Part shown: positions 33,221 to 41,481 of the stretch, piece after piece
How the letters are laid out: each line of letters opens with the position of its first letter
How positions within the stretch are numbered: position 1 is the stretch's first letter
Origin: Luteipulveratus flavus
GTDB lineage: Bacteria; Actinomycetota; Actinomycetes; Actinomycetales; Dermatophilaceae
Direction: 5' to 3' (one strand)
NCBI RefSeq assembly: GCF_029080175.1
Contig: NZ_JARFJC010000031.1
Length of the DNA stretch: 64,000 nt
Notes under the pieces: model-generated
What the model saw: the letters and a program-made list of their open reading frames with translations, nothing else
What the model was told of the DNA's origin: nothing
The model's database searches: none
Translations under genes and position numbers: made by a program

Positions 33221-34423
33221 ATGGAGGCCGCCGACCTGATGACCGCGGCCGCGGCGGCCGATCTGCTCGGTGTCCGGCGCCAGACGCTGTACGCGTACGT
33301 CAGCCGCGGCGTCCTCACCCGCGTCCACGGCACCGACGCGAGGGGCCATCGGGTCTCGCTGTTCGACCGGCGCGAGGTGACGGCTCTGTCCGACCGGCAC
33401 CGCAGGCACCGCGTCGGCACCTTCGAGCTGCAGATCGACACGGCGGTGACCTACCTCGACCCGGCGGGACGTCTGCTGTACCGCGGCCGCGACGCGTGCG
33501 ACCTGGCCGTCACGTCCACGTACGAGCAGGTCACCGAGATGCTCTGGGGCACCGAGCATCTCGGCCCGTGGTCACCCACCGACACGGGCAGGTCCGTCTG
33601 GGACCGGCAGGACCGGGTGTGTCCACCGGACTCGGCGCCGGCAAGCCGCCTCCGCGTCGCGCTCGCGCTCCTCGCCGCCGAGCCCGAGGTGGCCGGAGCC
33701 GCGCGCGCGGAGCCAGACCCGGACGCCGTACGCGACCTGGCTCGTACCGCGATCGTCACCGCTGCCGGATCGCTGGGCGCGGCTCCACGGGAGTGGCCGG
33801 GCTCCGTGGCCGCAGCAGCAGCCGGCGCGCTGACCCGCAGCGGCGAGGTCACCACCGAGGTCGAGCGGATGGTCGACGCGGCCCTCGTGCTGCTCGCCGA
33901 CCACGAGCTGGCGACCTCCACGATCGCCGCCCGCGCCACCGCGAGCACGCACGCCGACCCGGTCGTCACCCTGCTCACCGGCGCGGCGGCCATGGGGGGC
34001 CCGCTGCACGGCCGGGCCGGCGAGGCGTCCGCGGCCCTGCTCGCGGACGTCCTCGAGCAGGGCGCCGGACCGGTGGTGAGCCGGTGGCAGGACGACCCAC
34101 CTCCGGGCTTCGGCCACTCCGTCTACACCGACGCGGACCCGCGGGCGGAGTGCCTCCTCGACCTGCTCCGGGAGCAGCACCCGCGGCTGGTCGAGGCCGT
34201 CGACGACCTGTGCCTGCAGGTCCGCCGGGTCCACGGGCTCGCCCCGAACGTCGACCTCGCCATGGCGACCCTCGCCCACGCACTCGACCTGCGGTCCGGC
34301 TCGGCCGAGGCGCTCTTCGTCCTCGCCCGGCTCGCCGGGATGACCGCGCACGCGCTGGAGGAGCGGGAGCACCGCCTGCGGTTCCGGCCGCGCGCGATCT
34401 ACACCGGTGAGGCGCCGGACTGA
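33221..34423 (+). CDS. Citrate synthase-like protein with N-terminal DNA-binding domain
   Basis: 400 residues. Residues 1-50 form a MerR/excisionase-like HTH (LMTAAAAADLLGVRRQTLYAYVSRGVLTRV); the rest is a citrate synthase fold, from IDTAVTYLDPAGRLLYRGRDACDLA on. Likely catalytic positions are kept: His in GGPLHGRAGE, His and Arg in GFGHSVYTDADPRAE, and Asp in APNVDLAMATLAHAL. The long middle region is less conserved than in true citrate synthases. It converges on the next gene and the coding ends overlap by 25 bases. Paired citrate synthase genes of this kind are known in actinobacteria; a regulatory or 2-methylcitrate role is possible. Confidence 0.88.
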   Translation: MEAADLMTAAAAADLLGVRRQTLYAYVSRGVLTRVHGTDARGHRVSLFDRREVTALSDRHRRHRVGTFELQIDTAVTYLDPAGRLLYRGRDACDLAVTSTYEQVTEMLWGTEHLGPWSPTDTGRSVWDRQDRVCPPDSAPASRLRVALALLAAEPEVAGAARAEPDPDAVRDLARTAIVTAAGSLGAAPREWPGSVAAAAAGALTRSGEVTTEVERMVDAALVLLADHELATSTIAARATASTHADPVVTLLTGAAAMGGPLHGRAGEASAALLADVLEQGAGPVVSRWQDDPPPGFGHSVYTDADPRAECLLDLLREQHPRLVEAVDDLCLQVRRVHGLAPNVDLAMATLAHALDLRSGSAEALFVLARLAGMTAHALEEREHRLRFRPRAIYTGEAPD

Positions 34424-35589
34424 CGCTCCTCGACGGTCGGGACCGGCTGGGACGGCGGCGGCCCGACGTACCGCGAGCTCGGCCGGATGATCTTGCGGCC
34501 GCGGCTCTGCTCCAGGATGTGGGCGGTCCAGCCGACCGTACGGCTGACGGCGAAGGTCGGCGTGAACATGTCGCGCGGGACACCGCAGGACTGCATGACG
34601 ACGCCGGCGTAGTACTCGACGTTCGCTCGCAGCGGCCGGTCCGGCTTGGCCTCGTCCAGGACCCGGACGACCTCACGCTCGACCTCGACGGCCAGCTCGG
34701 CGGTGGCTCCCCCGAGCTCGGTGGCGGTCTCGCGCAGCAGCTCCGAGCGCGGGTCGAGCCCGCGGTAGACCGCGTGCCCGAAGCCCATCACCCGCTGACC
34801 GGCGGCCAGCTGGGCGCGAGCCCACGGCTGGGCGTTCTCCACCGTGCCGATCTCGTCCAGGGCGTCCAGCGCCCGCGAGGGTGCTCCGCCGTGGAGCGGC
34901 CCGGACAGAGCGCCGATGCCGGCGACCACGCAGGCCGACAGGTCGGCGCCGGTGGAGGCCACGACCCGCGCGGTGAACGTCGAGGCGTTGAACCCGTGGT
35001 CGATGGTCAGGCACAGGTAGCGGCCCAGCGCCCGCAGGTGCTCGGGCCGGGGCTCCTCGCCGGTCAGCATCCACAGGTAGCTGCCGACGACGCCGAGCTC
35101 GGGGCGCGGGTCGCGGACCTGCTCGCCCAGCCGGACCTGGCGCGCGGCGGTGACGAGCCACGGCACGACCGCCGCCGTACGGATCGCCGCGAGCTCCTTC
35201 TCCTGGTCCTCCAGGTCCCACAGGGGTCGGTCCCCGCGCAGCGCGCCGAGCGCCGACACGGCGGTGCGCAGGGAGACGAGCGGGTCGTCGCTCGCGCTCC
35301 GCCGCATGACCTCGACGAGGTTGGCGGCCAGGTCGCTCGGCAGCACCGCGTTGCGGGCGATGGTCGACCGCCAGTCGTCGAGCTCGGCGGCGTCGGGGAG
35401 GTGGCCGCGGACCAGGAGGTGCCACACCTCCTCGAACGACACGTCACGAGCCAGCTGCGTGGCGTCGTACTGCCGGTAGTGGAAGAAGCTCTCGGTGCCG
35501 CGGACGTCGCCGATCTCGGTGTCGGCGACGATCACACCGGCGAGTCCCGGTGGCGCGACGAGCGGTTCGGGCTGGGTGGATGTCGTCAT
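34399..35589 (-). CDS. Citrate synthase family protein (CitA type)
   Basis: 396 residues. Complete citrate synthase: GVIVADTEIGDVRGTESFFHYRQYDA at the N-terminus, FNASTFTARVVASTGADL, His in SGPLHGGAPSRAL, His and Arg in MGFGHAVYRGLDPRSE, NVEYYAGVVMQSCGVP, and the C-terminal WTAHILEQ...IIRPSSRYVGP. At the position of the catalytic Asp the residue appears to be Glu (NVEYY), a variation seen in CitA-like enzymes. It makes citrate or 2-methylcitrate from oxaloacetate and an acyl-CoA. The start at 35589 (MTTSTQPEP) is preferred to 35598. Palindromic sites lie 34-55 bases upstream. Confidence 0.92.
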   Translation of the reverse strand: MTTSTQPEPLVAPPGLAGVIVADTEIGDVRGTESFFHYRQYDATQLARDVSFEEVWHLLVRGHLPDAAELDDWRSTIARNAVLPSDLAANLVEVMRRSASDDPLVSLRTAVSALGALRGDRPLWDLEDQEKELAAIRTAAVVPWLVTAARQVRLGEQVRDPRPELGVVGSYLWMLTGEEPRPEHLRALGRYLCLTIDHGFNASTFTARVVASTGADLSACVVAGIGALSGPLHGGAPSRALDALDEIGTVENAQPWARAQLAAGQRVMGFGHAVYRGLDPRSELLRETATELGGATAELAVEVEREVVRVLDEAKPDRPLRANVEYYAGVVMQSCGVPRDMFTPTFAVSRTVGWTAHILEQSRGRKIIRPSSRYVGPPPSQPVPTVEERQSGASPV

Positions 35590-35622
35590 GGGACGCACGT
35601 TCCGCCCGCGCCCCCGCGAGGG

Positions 35623-35645
35623 TCAACGTTGATCGTGTCAACGTG
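35623..35645 (-). promoter_or_regulatory. Candidate regulator site upstream of citA-type gene
   Basis: Perfect palindrome TCAACGTTGA at 35623-35632, with a further half site TCAACGT at 35638, 15 bases apart start to start. It lies in the 48-base gap before the citrate synthase start. No regulator is identified. Confidence 0.35.
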
Positions 35646-36564
35646 CGGGCTGCCGGGCGAGGAACGCATCGACCTCGGCCCGGGTCGGCGCCGTCGCCGG
35701 ACCCTTGCGGGTCACCTTGATCGCTCCGGCGGCGTTCGCCCTCGTGGCGGCCGTGGTCCAGTCGGCGCCCAGCGCACGTTCCGCGGTCAGGACGCCGGTG
35801 TGGGCGTCGCCGGCGCCGTTGGTGTCGACCGGGTGCTGCGGGTAGCCCGAGAGGTACGTGATCCGCCCGGCCTCGCGCAGGTGGCACCCCTTCGGTCCGT
35901 CCCGGACGATGACCACCGCGCTCTTGCCGAGCCGGTCGGCCACGGACTCGACCGAGGCTTCGATGCTGTCGGCGCCCGTGAGCTCCTGCGCCTCCTGCGC
36001 GTTGCTGGTCCACACGTCGGTGACGGCGAGCATGCGATCGCGGACGTCATCGGGGAGCTGGGCGAAGGGTGCGCTCGGGTCGAGGACGACGACCACGTCC
36101 GCGGTCAGCGACTCCAGCCAGTCCAGCAGCGGAGCGCAGGTCTCGCCCAGCAGGGTGTACCCCGTGACGCACACCAGGTCGCCGTCCTGCGGCGCACACC
36201 GGTCGAGGGAAGCGGGGGTGATCCGCCGCTCGGCACCCTGGGTCGTGACGAAGGTCCGTTCGGCGCTCGGCTCGATCATCACGAAGCAGATCCCGGTGTC
36301 CTCGCCCTCCACGGGATCCGTGGCGAGCCGGACCTTCTCGGCGTCGAGCGTCTGGCGGACGAGGTCGCCGTTCGGCCCGCGCCCGACCGAGCCCGCGTGC
36401 ACGGCCTCCGCCCCCGTACGGGCCGCGGCGACCAGGACGTTGACCGAGCCACCGGCGTACCGCTCGTACGACGTCGCCATCGCGTTGCCGCCACGGCGGG
36501 GCAGCCCCGGCACGTCGACGACCACGTCGACCAGCGCCTGGCCGGTGTGGACCACTCTGCTCAC
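35638..36564 (-). CDS. PfkB family carbohydrate/nucleoside kinase
   Basis: 308 residues, ribokinase fold. Motifs: GQALVDVVVDVPGLPRRGG, YAGGSVNVLVAAARTGAEAVHAGSVG, and the catalytic VDTNGAGDAHTGVL with the GAGD anion hole and base Asp. The substrate is not defined; ribose, adenosine-like or other sugars are possible. Its GTG start overlaps the stop of the ADP-ribosylglycohydrolase (GTGA). A hydrolase-kinase pair of the same families occurs in E. coli (yegU-yegV), suggesting that the sugar released by the hydrolase is phosphorylated by the kinase. Confidence 0.87.
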   Translation of the reverse strand: MSRVVHTGQALVDVVVDVPGLPRRGGNAMATSYERYAGGSVNVLVAAARTGAEAVHAGSVGRGPNGDLVRQTLDAEKVRLATDPVEGEDTGICFVMIEPSAERTFVTTQGAERRITPASLDRCAPQDGDLVCVTGYTLLGETCAPLLDWLESLTADVVVVLDPSAPFAQLPDDVRDRMLAVTDVWTSNAQEAQELTGADSIEASVESVADRLGKSAVVIVRDGPKGCHLREAGRITYLSGYPQHPVDTNGAGDAHTGVLTAERALGADWTTAATRANAAGAIKVTRKGPATAPTRAEVDAFLARQPAR

Positions 36565-37577
36565 GAGTTCCCCTCCCTCAGCTGCAGGAGACCGGCCGCG
36601 ACCGCGTCGAGGCTCAGCCCGTTGACGCTCTCGACCGTGGTGCACCAGTCGTCGGGAAGCCCGCTGCGGCCGACCGTCGCGCCGGTCATGGCTCCGAGCA
36701 TGGCCGCGATCGTGTCGGTGTCGCCGCCGAGGCGCGCGGCCCGGCACAGCCCGTCCCGGGGAGAGGCGATCGCGACGTCCAGGAGCGCGAACGCGGCCGG
36801 CACCGACTCGGCCGTCGCGACGGTCGTGCCGACCACGGCGGTGATCCACTCCTCCAGCCGGTCCGGCTCGTACCGTGGCGCGTCGACCAGCACCCACTGC
36901 AGGCGTGCTGCGACGGACGGACCCGGGTGCTGTCGCCCGCGCGTCTCACCGAGCCGCGCGCAGGTGATCGCCGCGGCCACGACGTCGTCGTACGAGCATC
37001 CGTCGAGGGCGCACGACACCGCGGCGGCGACCGCCGCGGCCCCGGCGATCGCGGTGCCCGTGTGGTGGGTGGGCAGGCACGCCTCCACGACCCGGTCGAC
37101 CAACGCCTCCGGGCCGTCCGACCACGGCACCGCCAGCGCGACCGGAGCGATGCGCATCGCGCCGCCGTTCGTGGTGCCGTCGAGTCCGGCGAGCCTGGGG
37201 TCCTCACCCGCACGGATCCGCTCGATCGCGCGCCGGGTCGAGGGGCCGAGCAGGTCCAGGGAGCCCGAGCCCTTCATCCGCTGCTCCCAGCGGTCCAGCG
37301 CCTGCGCCCAGCGCACCGGGTCGACATGGCCGCCGCTGGTGACCAGCTGGTCGGCGAGCAGCAGCGCCTGCTCGGTGTCGTCGGTGACCTGCCCCGCCGG
37401 CGCGGACGGGGCGATCGGCTGGTCCGGCGGCCCCGAGCGCAGGTCCTGCAGGACGCCGAACCGCTTGACGATCTCCGCCCGGGTGAACGCCTGGGTGGGC
37501 ATCCCGAGCGCATCCCCCACCGCGAGTCCGGCGAGCGCGCCGTGGGCCCGGTCCAGCATCGTCGCCGACACGTCCAT
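36561..37577 (-). CDS. ADP-ribosylglycohydrolase family protein
   Basis: 338 residues, all-helical ARH/DraG fold with two-metal site: GQVTDDTEQALLLADQL (Thr-Asp-Asp near residue 60) and GGDTDTIAAMLGAMTGA near the C-terminus, plus GLAVGDALGMPTQ at the N-terminus. It hydrolyses N- or O-glycosidic ADP-ribose bonds or a related nucleoside-sugar linkage. Start at 37577 (MDVSATMLDRAHGAL) has GAGAGGAG upstream; the open frame to 37691 overlaps lipB and is not needed. First gene of a two-gene unit with the PfkB kinase; divergent from lipB. Confidence 0.9.
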   Translation of the reverse strand: MDVSATMLDRAHGALAGLAVGDALGMPTQAFTRAEIVKRFGVLQDLRSGPPDQPIAPSAPAGQVTDDTEQALLLADQLVTSGGHVDPVRWAQALDRWEQRMKGSGSLDLLGPSTRRAIERIRAGEDPRLAGLDGTTNGGAMRIAPVALAVPWSDGPEALVDRVVEACLPTHHTGTAIAGAAAVAAAVSCALDGCSYDDVVAAAITCARLGETRGRQHPGPSVAARLQWVLVDAPRYEPDRLEEWITAVVGTTVATAESVPAAFALLDVAIASPRDGLCRAARLGGDTDTIAAMLGAMTGATVGRSGLPDDWCTTVESVNGLSLDAVAAGLLQLREGNS

Positions 37578-37676
37578 CTGGGGCTCCTCTCCGGGCCGCA
37601 ACGTCCTCAGCGTAGGGCGCTCGTGGTGACTGCCGAGTAGGTCGGACCAGGTCCGTCCGCCTGGTGACGACGGGCG

Positions 37677-37682
37677 TACCGT
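37677..37682 (+). promoter_or_regulatory. -10 element for leaderless lipB mRNA
   Basis: TACCGT, 7 bases before the ATG at 37690; favours this ATG over the GTG at 37681. Confidence 0.5.
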
Positions 37683-37689
37683 GACGTCC

Positions 37690-38319
37690 ATGCGGATCGA
37701 GCACCTCGGCCTGGACCCAGACTTCGTCGACTACGAGGAGGCCTGGGCGACCCAGCGTGAGGTCCACGCGCGCGTCGTGGCCGGCGAGCAGGAGGACACC
37801 ACGCTGCTGCTGGAGCACCGCGCGGTCTACACCGCGGGCAAGCGCACCGAGCCGCACGAGCGCCCGTTCGACGGGACCCCGGTCATCGACGTCGACCGCG
37901 GTGGCAAGATCACCTGGCACGGCCCGGGGCAGTTGACCGGCTACCCGATCGTGCGGCTGCCCAACCCGGTCGACGTGGTCGGCCACGTGCGCCGTCTCGA
38001 GCAGATGATGATCGACGTGTGCGCCGACCTCGGCGTCGAGACGGTCCGGGTGGAGGGCCGCAGCGGCGTCTGGCTGGCGGCCGACGCACAGCGACCGGAG
38101 CGCAAGATCGGCGCGATCGGCATCCGGGTCAGCCAGGACGTGACGATGCACGGGTTCGCCCTCAACTGCGACTGCGACCTGTCGTGGGCGACGACGATCG
38201 TCCCGTGCGGCATCCCCGACGCGGGCGTCACCTCGCTGTCCGCCGAGCTCGGCCGTGACGTCCCTGTCGCCGAGGTCGTCCCGTACGTCGAGAAGCGCCT
38301 CCCCGACATCCTCGGCTGA
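37690..38319 (+). CDS. lipB: Octanoyltransferase
   Basis: 209 residues. Moves octanoate from acyl carrier protein to lipoyl domains, the first step of lipoate synthesis. Visible: LLEHRAVYTAGKR, the substrate loop GGKITWHGPGQLTGYPIVRL, the catalytic Lys in RKIGAIGIRV and the catalytic Cys in CGIPDAGVTSL, with MHGFALNCDCDL between. The ATG at 37690 is chosen because TACCGT lies 7 bases upstream. In the conserved order lipA follows directly; here an ABC gene pair separates them. Confidence 0.95.
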   Translation: MRIEHLGLDPDFVDYEEAWATQREVHARVVAGEQEDTTLLLEHRAVYTAGKRTEPHERPFDGTPVIDVDRGGKITWHGPGQLTGYPIVRLPNPVDVVGHVRRLEQMMIDVCADLGVETVRVEGRSGVWLAADAQRPERKIGAIGIRVSQDVTMHGFALNCDCDLSWATTIVPCGIPDAGVTSLSAELGRDVPVAEVVPYVEKRLPDILG

Positions 38320-38362
38320 GGTTCTCGACCCGTTTCCCCACCGCGCACGGGCCAGGGCGCCC

Positions 38363-38368
38363 TACGAT
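38363..38368 (+). promoter_or_regulatory. Putative -10 element of the ABC operon
   Basis: TACGAT about 45 bases before the ATPase start; a leader with GGGGG as ribosome site would follow. Confidence 0.4.
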
Positions 38369-38412
38369 CTGCGCACCGCGACCGACAGGGGGTCGCATCT
38401 CAGGGGGAATCG

Positions 38413-39351
38413 ATGGACGACGGCCTGGCCGTGCGCACTCGCGCGCTTCGTAAGACCTACCGCACACCACGTGGCACCCGCGTCGCCGTGGCCGGCCTCG
38501 ACCTGTCGGTCCCGGCCGGCGGCGTGCACGGCTTCCTCGGTCCGAACGGCTCGGGTAAGACGACCTCGATCCGGATGCTGCTCGGCCTCGTACGCCCGGA
38601 CTCGGGGACGATGCACCTCTACGGCGAGCCGGTGCCTGAACGACTCCCCCACGTGATGCGCCGGATCGGCGCGATCGTCGAATCACCCAAATTCTTCCCC
38701 GCGTTCTCCGGCCGCAAGAACCTCTCGCTGCTCGCGGAGGCGATCGGTGCACCGCGCACGCGTGTCGGTGAGGTGCTCGAGCTGACCGCGCTGCACGATC
38801 GCGGTGACGACCGGTTCGCGTCGTACTCGCTCGGTATGAAGCAGCGGCTCGCTGTCGCCGCGACCCTGCTGAAGTCGCCGGACCTGCTGATCTTCGACGA
38901 GCCCACCAACGGCCTGGACCCCGCCGGCATCCGCGAGATCCGGCAGACCATGCGGGATCTCGGTCGCGAGGGACGGACCGTCCTGGTGAGCAGCCACATC
39001 CTCGCCGAGGTGGAGCAGGTCGCCGACACCGTGTCGATCGTCGGGCAGGGTCGCCTGCTCGCCGAGGGACGAGTGGCGGACCTGATCGGCGCGCAGGCCG
39101 CGGGCGTACGCGCGACCGTTCCCGACCCCGCTCTGGCCGCCGCGGTCCTGGAGGCGCAGGGCCTCTCGGCGCGCGCCGACGGCGCGCATCTGCTGGTCGA
39201 CGGCGTGCAGGACGCATCGGAGGTGACGCGACTACTGGGGGGTCACGACATCTGGGTCAGCGAGCTGACGCGCACCGGTCAGGACCTGGAGTCGGTCTTC
39301 CTCGAGCTCACCGCCGAGAAGGGCCTCGAGGCGACGGGCGCTGTGCGATGA
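38413..39351 (+). CDS. ABC transporter ATP-binding protein
   Basis: 312 residues. Walker A GPNGSGKTT, Q-loop in IGAIVESPKFFP, signature YSLGMKQRLA, Walker B LLIFDEPTNGLDP, switch His in VSSHILAEVE, and a C-terminal accessory domain (VRATVPDPALAAAVLEAQ). The VESPKFF and SGRKNL blocks are characteristic of the BcrA-like group of lantibiotic/bacitracin-type exporters. Overlaps its permease by ATGA. The pair interrupts the lipB-lipA order and may be a lineage-specific insertion. Confidence 0.92.
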   Translation: MDDGLAVRTRALRKTYRTPRGTRVAVAGLDLSVPAGGVHGFLGPNGSGKTTSIRMLLGLVRPDSGTMHLYGEPVPERLPHVMRRIGAIVESPKFFPAFSGRKNLSLLAEAIGAPRTRVGEVLELTALHDRGDDRFASYSLGMKQRLAVAATLLKSPDLLIFDEPTNGLDPAGIREIRQTMRDLGREGRTVLVSSHILAEVEQVADTVSIVGQGRLLAEGRVADLIGAQAAGVRATVPDPALAAAVLEAQGLSARADGAHLLVDGVQDASEVTRLLGGHDIWVSELTRTGQDLESVFLELTAEKGLEATGAVR

Positions 39352-40331
39352 ACCGGCTCGTCCGCGTCGAGCTGCGGCGTATGGTCGCCCGCCGCGCCAC
39401 CTGGGTCGTGCTGGGGCTGTGCGCCGTCCTCGCGTGCCTGGTCGTCTACGGCAGCCACCAGTCCACTCGGTATCTCACTCCGGCGAACAGAGCCCAGGCC
39501 GCCCAGGGCTTCGACCAGTCGCACGCCGACTGGGTCGCCCACCACGACGAGTGGACGAAGGACTGCCTCAAGAACGCACCGCCGGAGGCCAAGGCCGACC
39601 CGAGCGCCTGCGCGATGCCCGAGCCCACCCTCGAGAACTTCCTGGGTGGTTCCTCGCTGCGCCAGGTGGTGCGCGAGTCCGTCTCCGGGACGACGGGCGC
39701 GGTGATGTTCCTCGCCTTCCTGCTCGGCGCGACGTTCGTCGCGGCCGAGTTCTCCTCGGGAACGATGTCGACCTGGTTGACCTTCGAGCCCCGGCGGCTG
39801 CGGGTGTTCCTGAGCAAGGTGCAGGCCCCGGTCGTCGGCGGTGTCGCCGTGGCCGCCGTAATGGCGCTCATCTGCGGCGTCGGCGTCTGGTGGGTGGCGC
39901 GCGGCCTGGGGCTCACGGCCGAGGCGTCCACGGCCGAGCAGGCCGCCGTCGTCTGGACGTGGGTCAGGCTGCTCGCTGTCGGGGCTTTTGCGGGAGCACT
40001 GGGCGCGGCCGTCGGTTTCGTCGTACGGAACACCGCGGCCTGCCTGGGGATCGCCGTGGCTTACGGGGTGGTTGCCGAGCTGATCGTTGCGGGCTTCCTC
40101 GGCCCGGCGCGTCGCTGGCTGATTTCGACGAACCTGCGGGCGGTGGTCGACCACGGCACCGCCTACCTGACCGATCGGTGCACTCCGGACCCGCAGCAGC
40201 AGGGCATCCTCAGCTGCACCTCGGTCGAGCACCACGTCTCGCTCGGGAGCGGTGCTGCCTACCTGGTCGTGGTGTGCCTCGCCGTGGTGGCGATCTCGGC
40301 GTGGTCCTACCAGCGTCGGGACGTGGGCTGA
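39348..40331 (+). CDS. ABC-2 type permease
   Basis: 327 residues. N-terminal helix (TWVVLGLCAVLACLVVYGS), then about 90 mainly polar residues with two Cys (KDCLKN and PSACAMP), then helices GAVMFLAFLLGATFVAAEFSSG, GGVAVAAVMALICGVGVWWVA, LLAVGAFAGALGAAVGFVV, IAVAYGVVAELIVAGFLG and AAYLVVVCLAVVAISAW. AAEFSSGTMSTWLTFEPRR is the usual ABC-2 coupling region. A second cysteine pair (TDRCTPD and ILSCTSV) lies in the last outer loop. Substrate unknown. Confidence 0.85.
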   Translation: MNRLVRVELRRMVARRATWVVLGLCAVLACLVVYGSHQSTRYLTPANRAQAAQGFDQSHADWVAHHDEWTKDCLKNAPPEAKADPSACAMPEPTLENFLGGSSLRQVVRESVSGTTGAVMFLAFLLGATFVAAEFSSGTMSTWLTFEPRRLRVFLSKVQAPVVGGVAVAAVMALICGVGVWWVARGLGLTAEASTAEQAAVVWTWVRLLAVGAFAGALGAAVGFVVRNTAACLGIAVAYGVVAELIVAGFLGPARRWLISTNLRAVVDHGTAYLTDRCTPDPQQQGILSCTSVEHHVSLGSGAAYLVVVCLAVVAISAWSYQRRDVG

Positions 40332-40337
40332 CACACG

Positions 40338-40371
40338 TCGGCGGGCCCTGGCTCCTGTCAGGGCCCGCCGA
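40338..40371 (+). terminator. Terminator after the ABC operon
   Basis: Perfect 13-bp stem TCGGCGGGCCCTG / CAGGGCCCGCCGA with an 8-base loop, 7 bases after the permease stop and just before the lipA promoter. Confidence 0.75.
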
Positions 40372-40380
40372 CCCCCGGCG

Positions 40381-40386
40381 TACTCT
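40381..40386 (+). promoter_or_regulatory. Putative -10 element of lipA
   Basis: TACTCT directly after the upstream terminator; gives a leader of about 58 bases ending in the AAGGGAG ribosome site at 40435-40441. GTG codons at 40388 and 40397 are in frame and cannot be excluded. Confidence 0.45.
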
Positions 40387-40450
40387 GGTGTGCACCGTGC
40401 CCACGACCGCTCGCCGTGGGCAGATCTTCGTGGCAAGGGAGCCGGAAGTC

Positions 40451-41476
40451 GTGACCGTCGCACCCGAAGGACGTCGTCTGCTGCGCGTCGAGGCGCGTAA
40501 CGCCGAGATCCCGATCGAGCGCAAGCCCAGCTGGATCCGTACCACCGCCAAGATGGGTCCGGAGTACGCCGCGATGCAGTCGCGGGTGAAGTCCGGCGGC
40601 CTGCACACGGTCTGCCAGGAGGCGGGCTGTCCCAACATCTTCGAGTGCTGGGAGGACCGTGAGGCGACCTTCCTCATCGGCGGCGACGTGTGCACCCGGC
40701 GCTGCGACTTCTGCGACATCGCCTCCGGCCGTCCCGCCGCGCTGGACCTGGACGAGCCGCGTCGCGTCGCCGAGTCGGTGCGCGAGATGGGGCTGCGGTA
40801 CGCCACGGTCACCGGTGTCGCCCGGGACGACCTGCCCGACGGTGCCGCCGGCCTCTACGCGGAGACCATCCGGCAGATCCACGCCCTGAACCCCTCGACC
40901 GGTGTCGAGATCCTGCCGCCCGACTTCGGTGCCGTGCCCGAGCTGGTCGGGCAGGTGTTCGACGCCCGGCCCGAGGTCTTCGCGCACAACCTGGAGACCG
41001 TCCCGCGCATCTTCCGGCGCATCCGGCCGGCGTTCACGTACGAGAAGTCGCTCAAGGTCCTGACGATGGCGCACGAGCAGGAGCTCGTCACCAAGTCCAA
41101 CCTGATCCTGGGCATGGGCGAGGAGGACCACGAGATCGACGAGGCGATCCGCGACCTGCACGGGGCGGGCTGCGACATCCTCACGATCACCCAGTACCTG
41201 CGCCCGTCCAAGCTGCACCACCCGATCGACCGGTGGGTCAAGCCGGAGGAGTTCGTGCACTGGTCCGAGCGCGCGGAGGAGATCGGGTTCAAGGGCGTCA
41301 TGGCAGGCCCGCTGGTGCGCTCCTCCTACCGCGCCGGTCGCCTCTACACCCAGGCGATGAAGGCGTACGGCCGTCCGCTGCCGGAGCAGCTGAGCCACCT
41401 CGCCGCGGCCGCCGCCGACCCCGCCCGGCAGGAGGCGGCGTCGCTCGTGGAGCGCCGCCTGAGCGACGTATCCTGA
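40451..41476 (+). CDS. lipA: Lipoyl synthase
   Basis: 341 residues, radical SAM enzyme that inserts two sulfur atoms into protein-bound octanoyl groups. Auxiliary cluster: Cys in HTVCQEAGCPNIFEC; radical SAM cluster: CTRRCDFCDIA; the C-terminal Ser motif RSSYRAG is present. The start TVAPEGRRLLRVEARN matches the mycobacterial LipA N-terminus, and AAGGGAG stands 9 bases upstream. Completes the lipoate pathway with lipB and serves E2 and the glycine cleavage H protein. Confidence 0.96.
   Translation: MTVAPEGRRLLRVEARNAEIPIERKPSWIRTTAKMGPEYAAMQSRVKSGGLHTVCQEAGCPNIFECWEDREATFLIGGDVCTRRCDFCDIASGRPAALDLDEPRRVAESVREMGLRYATVTGVARDDLPDGAAGLYAETIRQIHALNPSTGVEILPPDFGAVPELVGQVFDARPEVFAHNLETVPRIFRRIRPAFTYEKSLKVLTMAHEQELVTKSNLILGMGEEDHEIDEAIRDLHGAGCDILTITQYLRPSKLHHPIDRWVKPEEFVHWSERAEEIGFKGVMAGPLVRSSYRAGRLYTQAMKAYGRPLPEQLSHLAAAAADPARQEAASLVERRLSDVS
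41469..41474 (+). promoter_or_regulatory. -10 element for leaderless DUF4191 mRNA, inside the end of lipA
   Basis: TATCCT, 7 bases before the ATG at 41482, overlapping the lipA stop. DUF4191 may therefore be transcribed on its own as well as with lipA. Confidence 0.45.
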
Positions 41477-41481
41477 ACCTC

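Noticed and set aside
34519..37629. 1036-codon open frame on the plus strand across citrate synthase, PfkB and ADP-ribosylglycohydrolase genes
   Set aside because: Low-complexity Arg/Gly/Asp/Ala translation typical of a mirror frame; the minus-strand genes explain the region.
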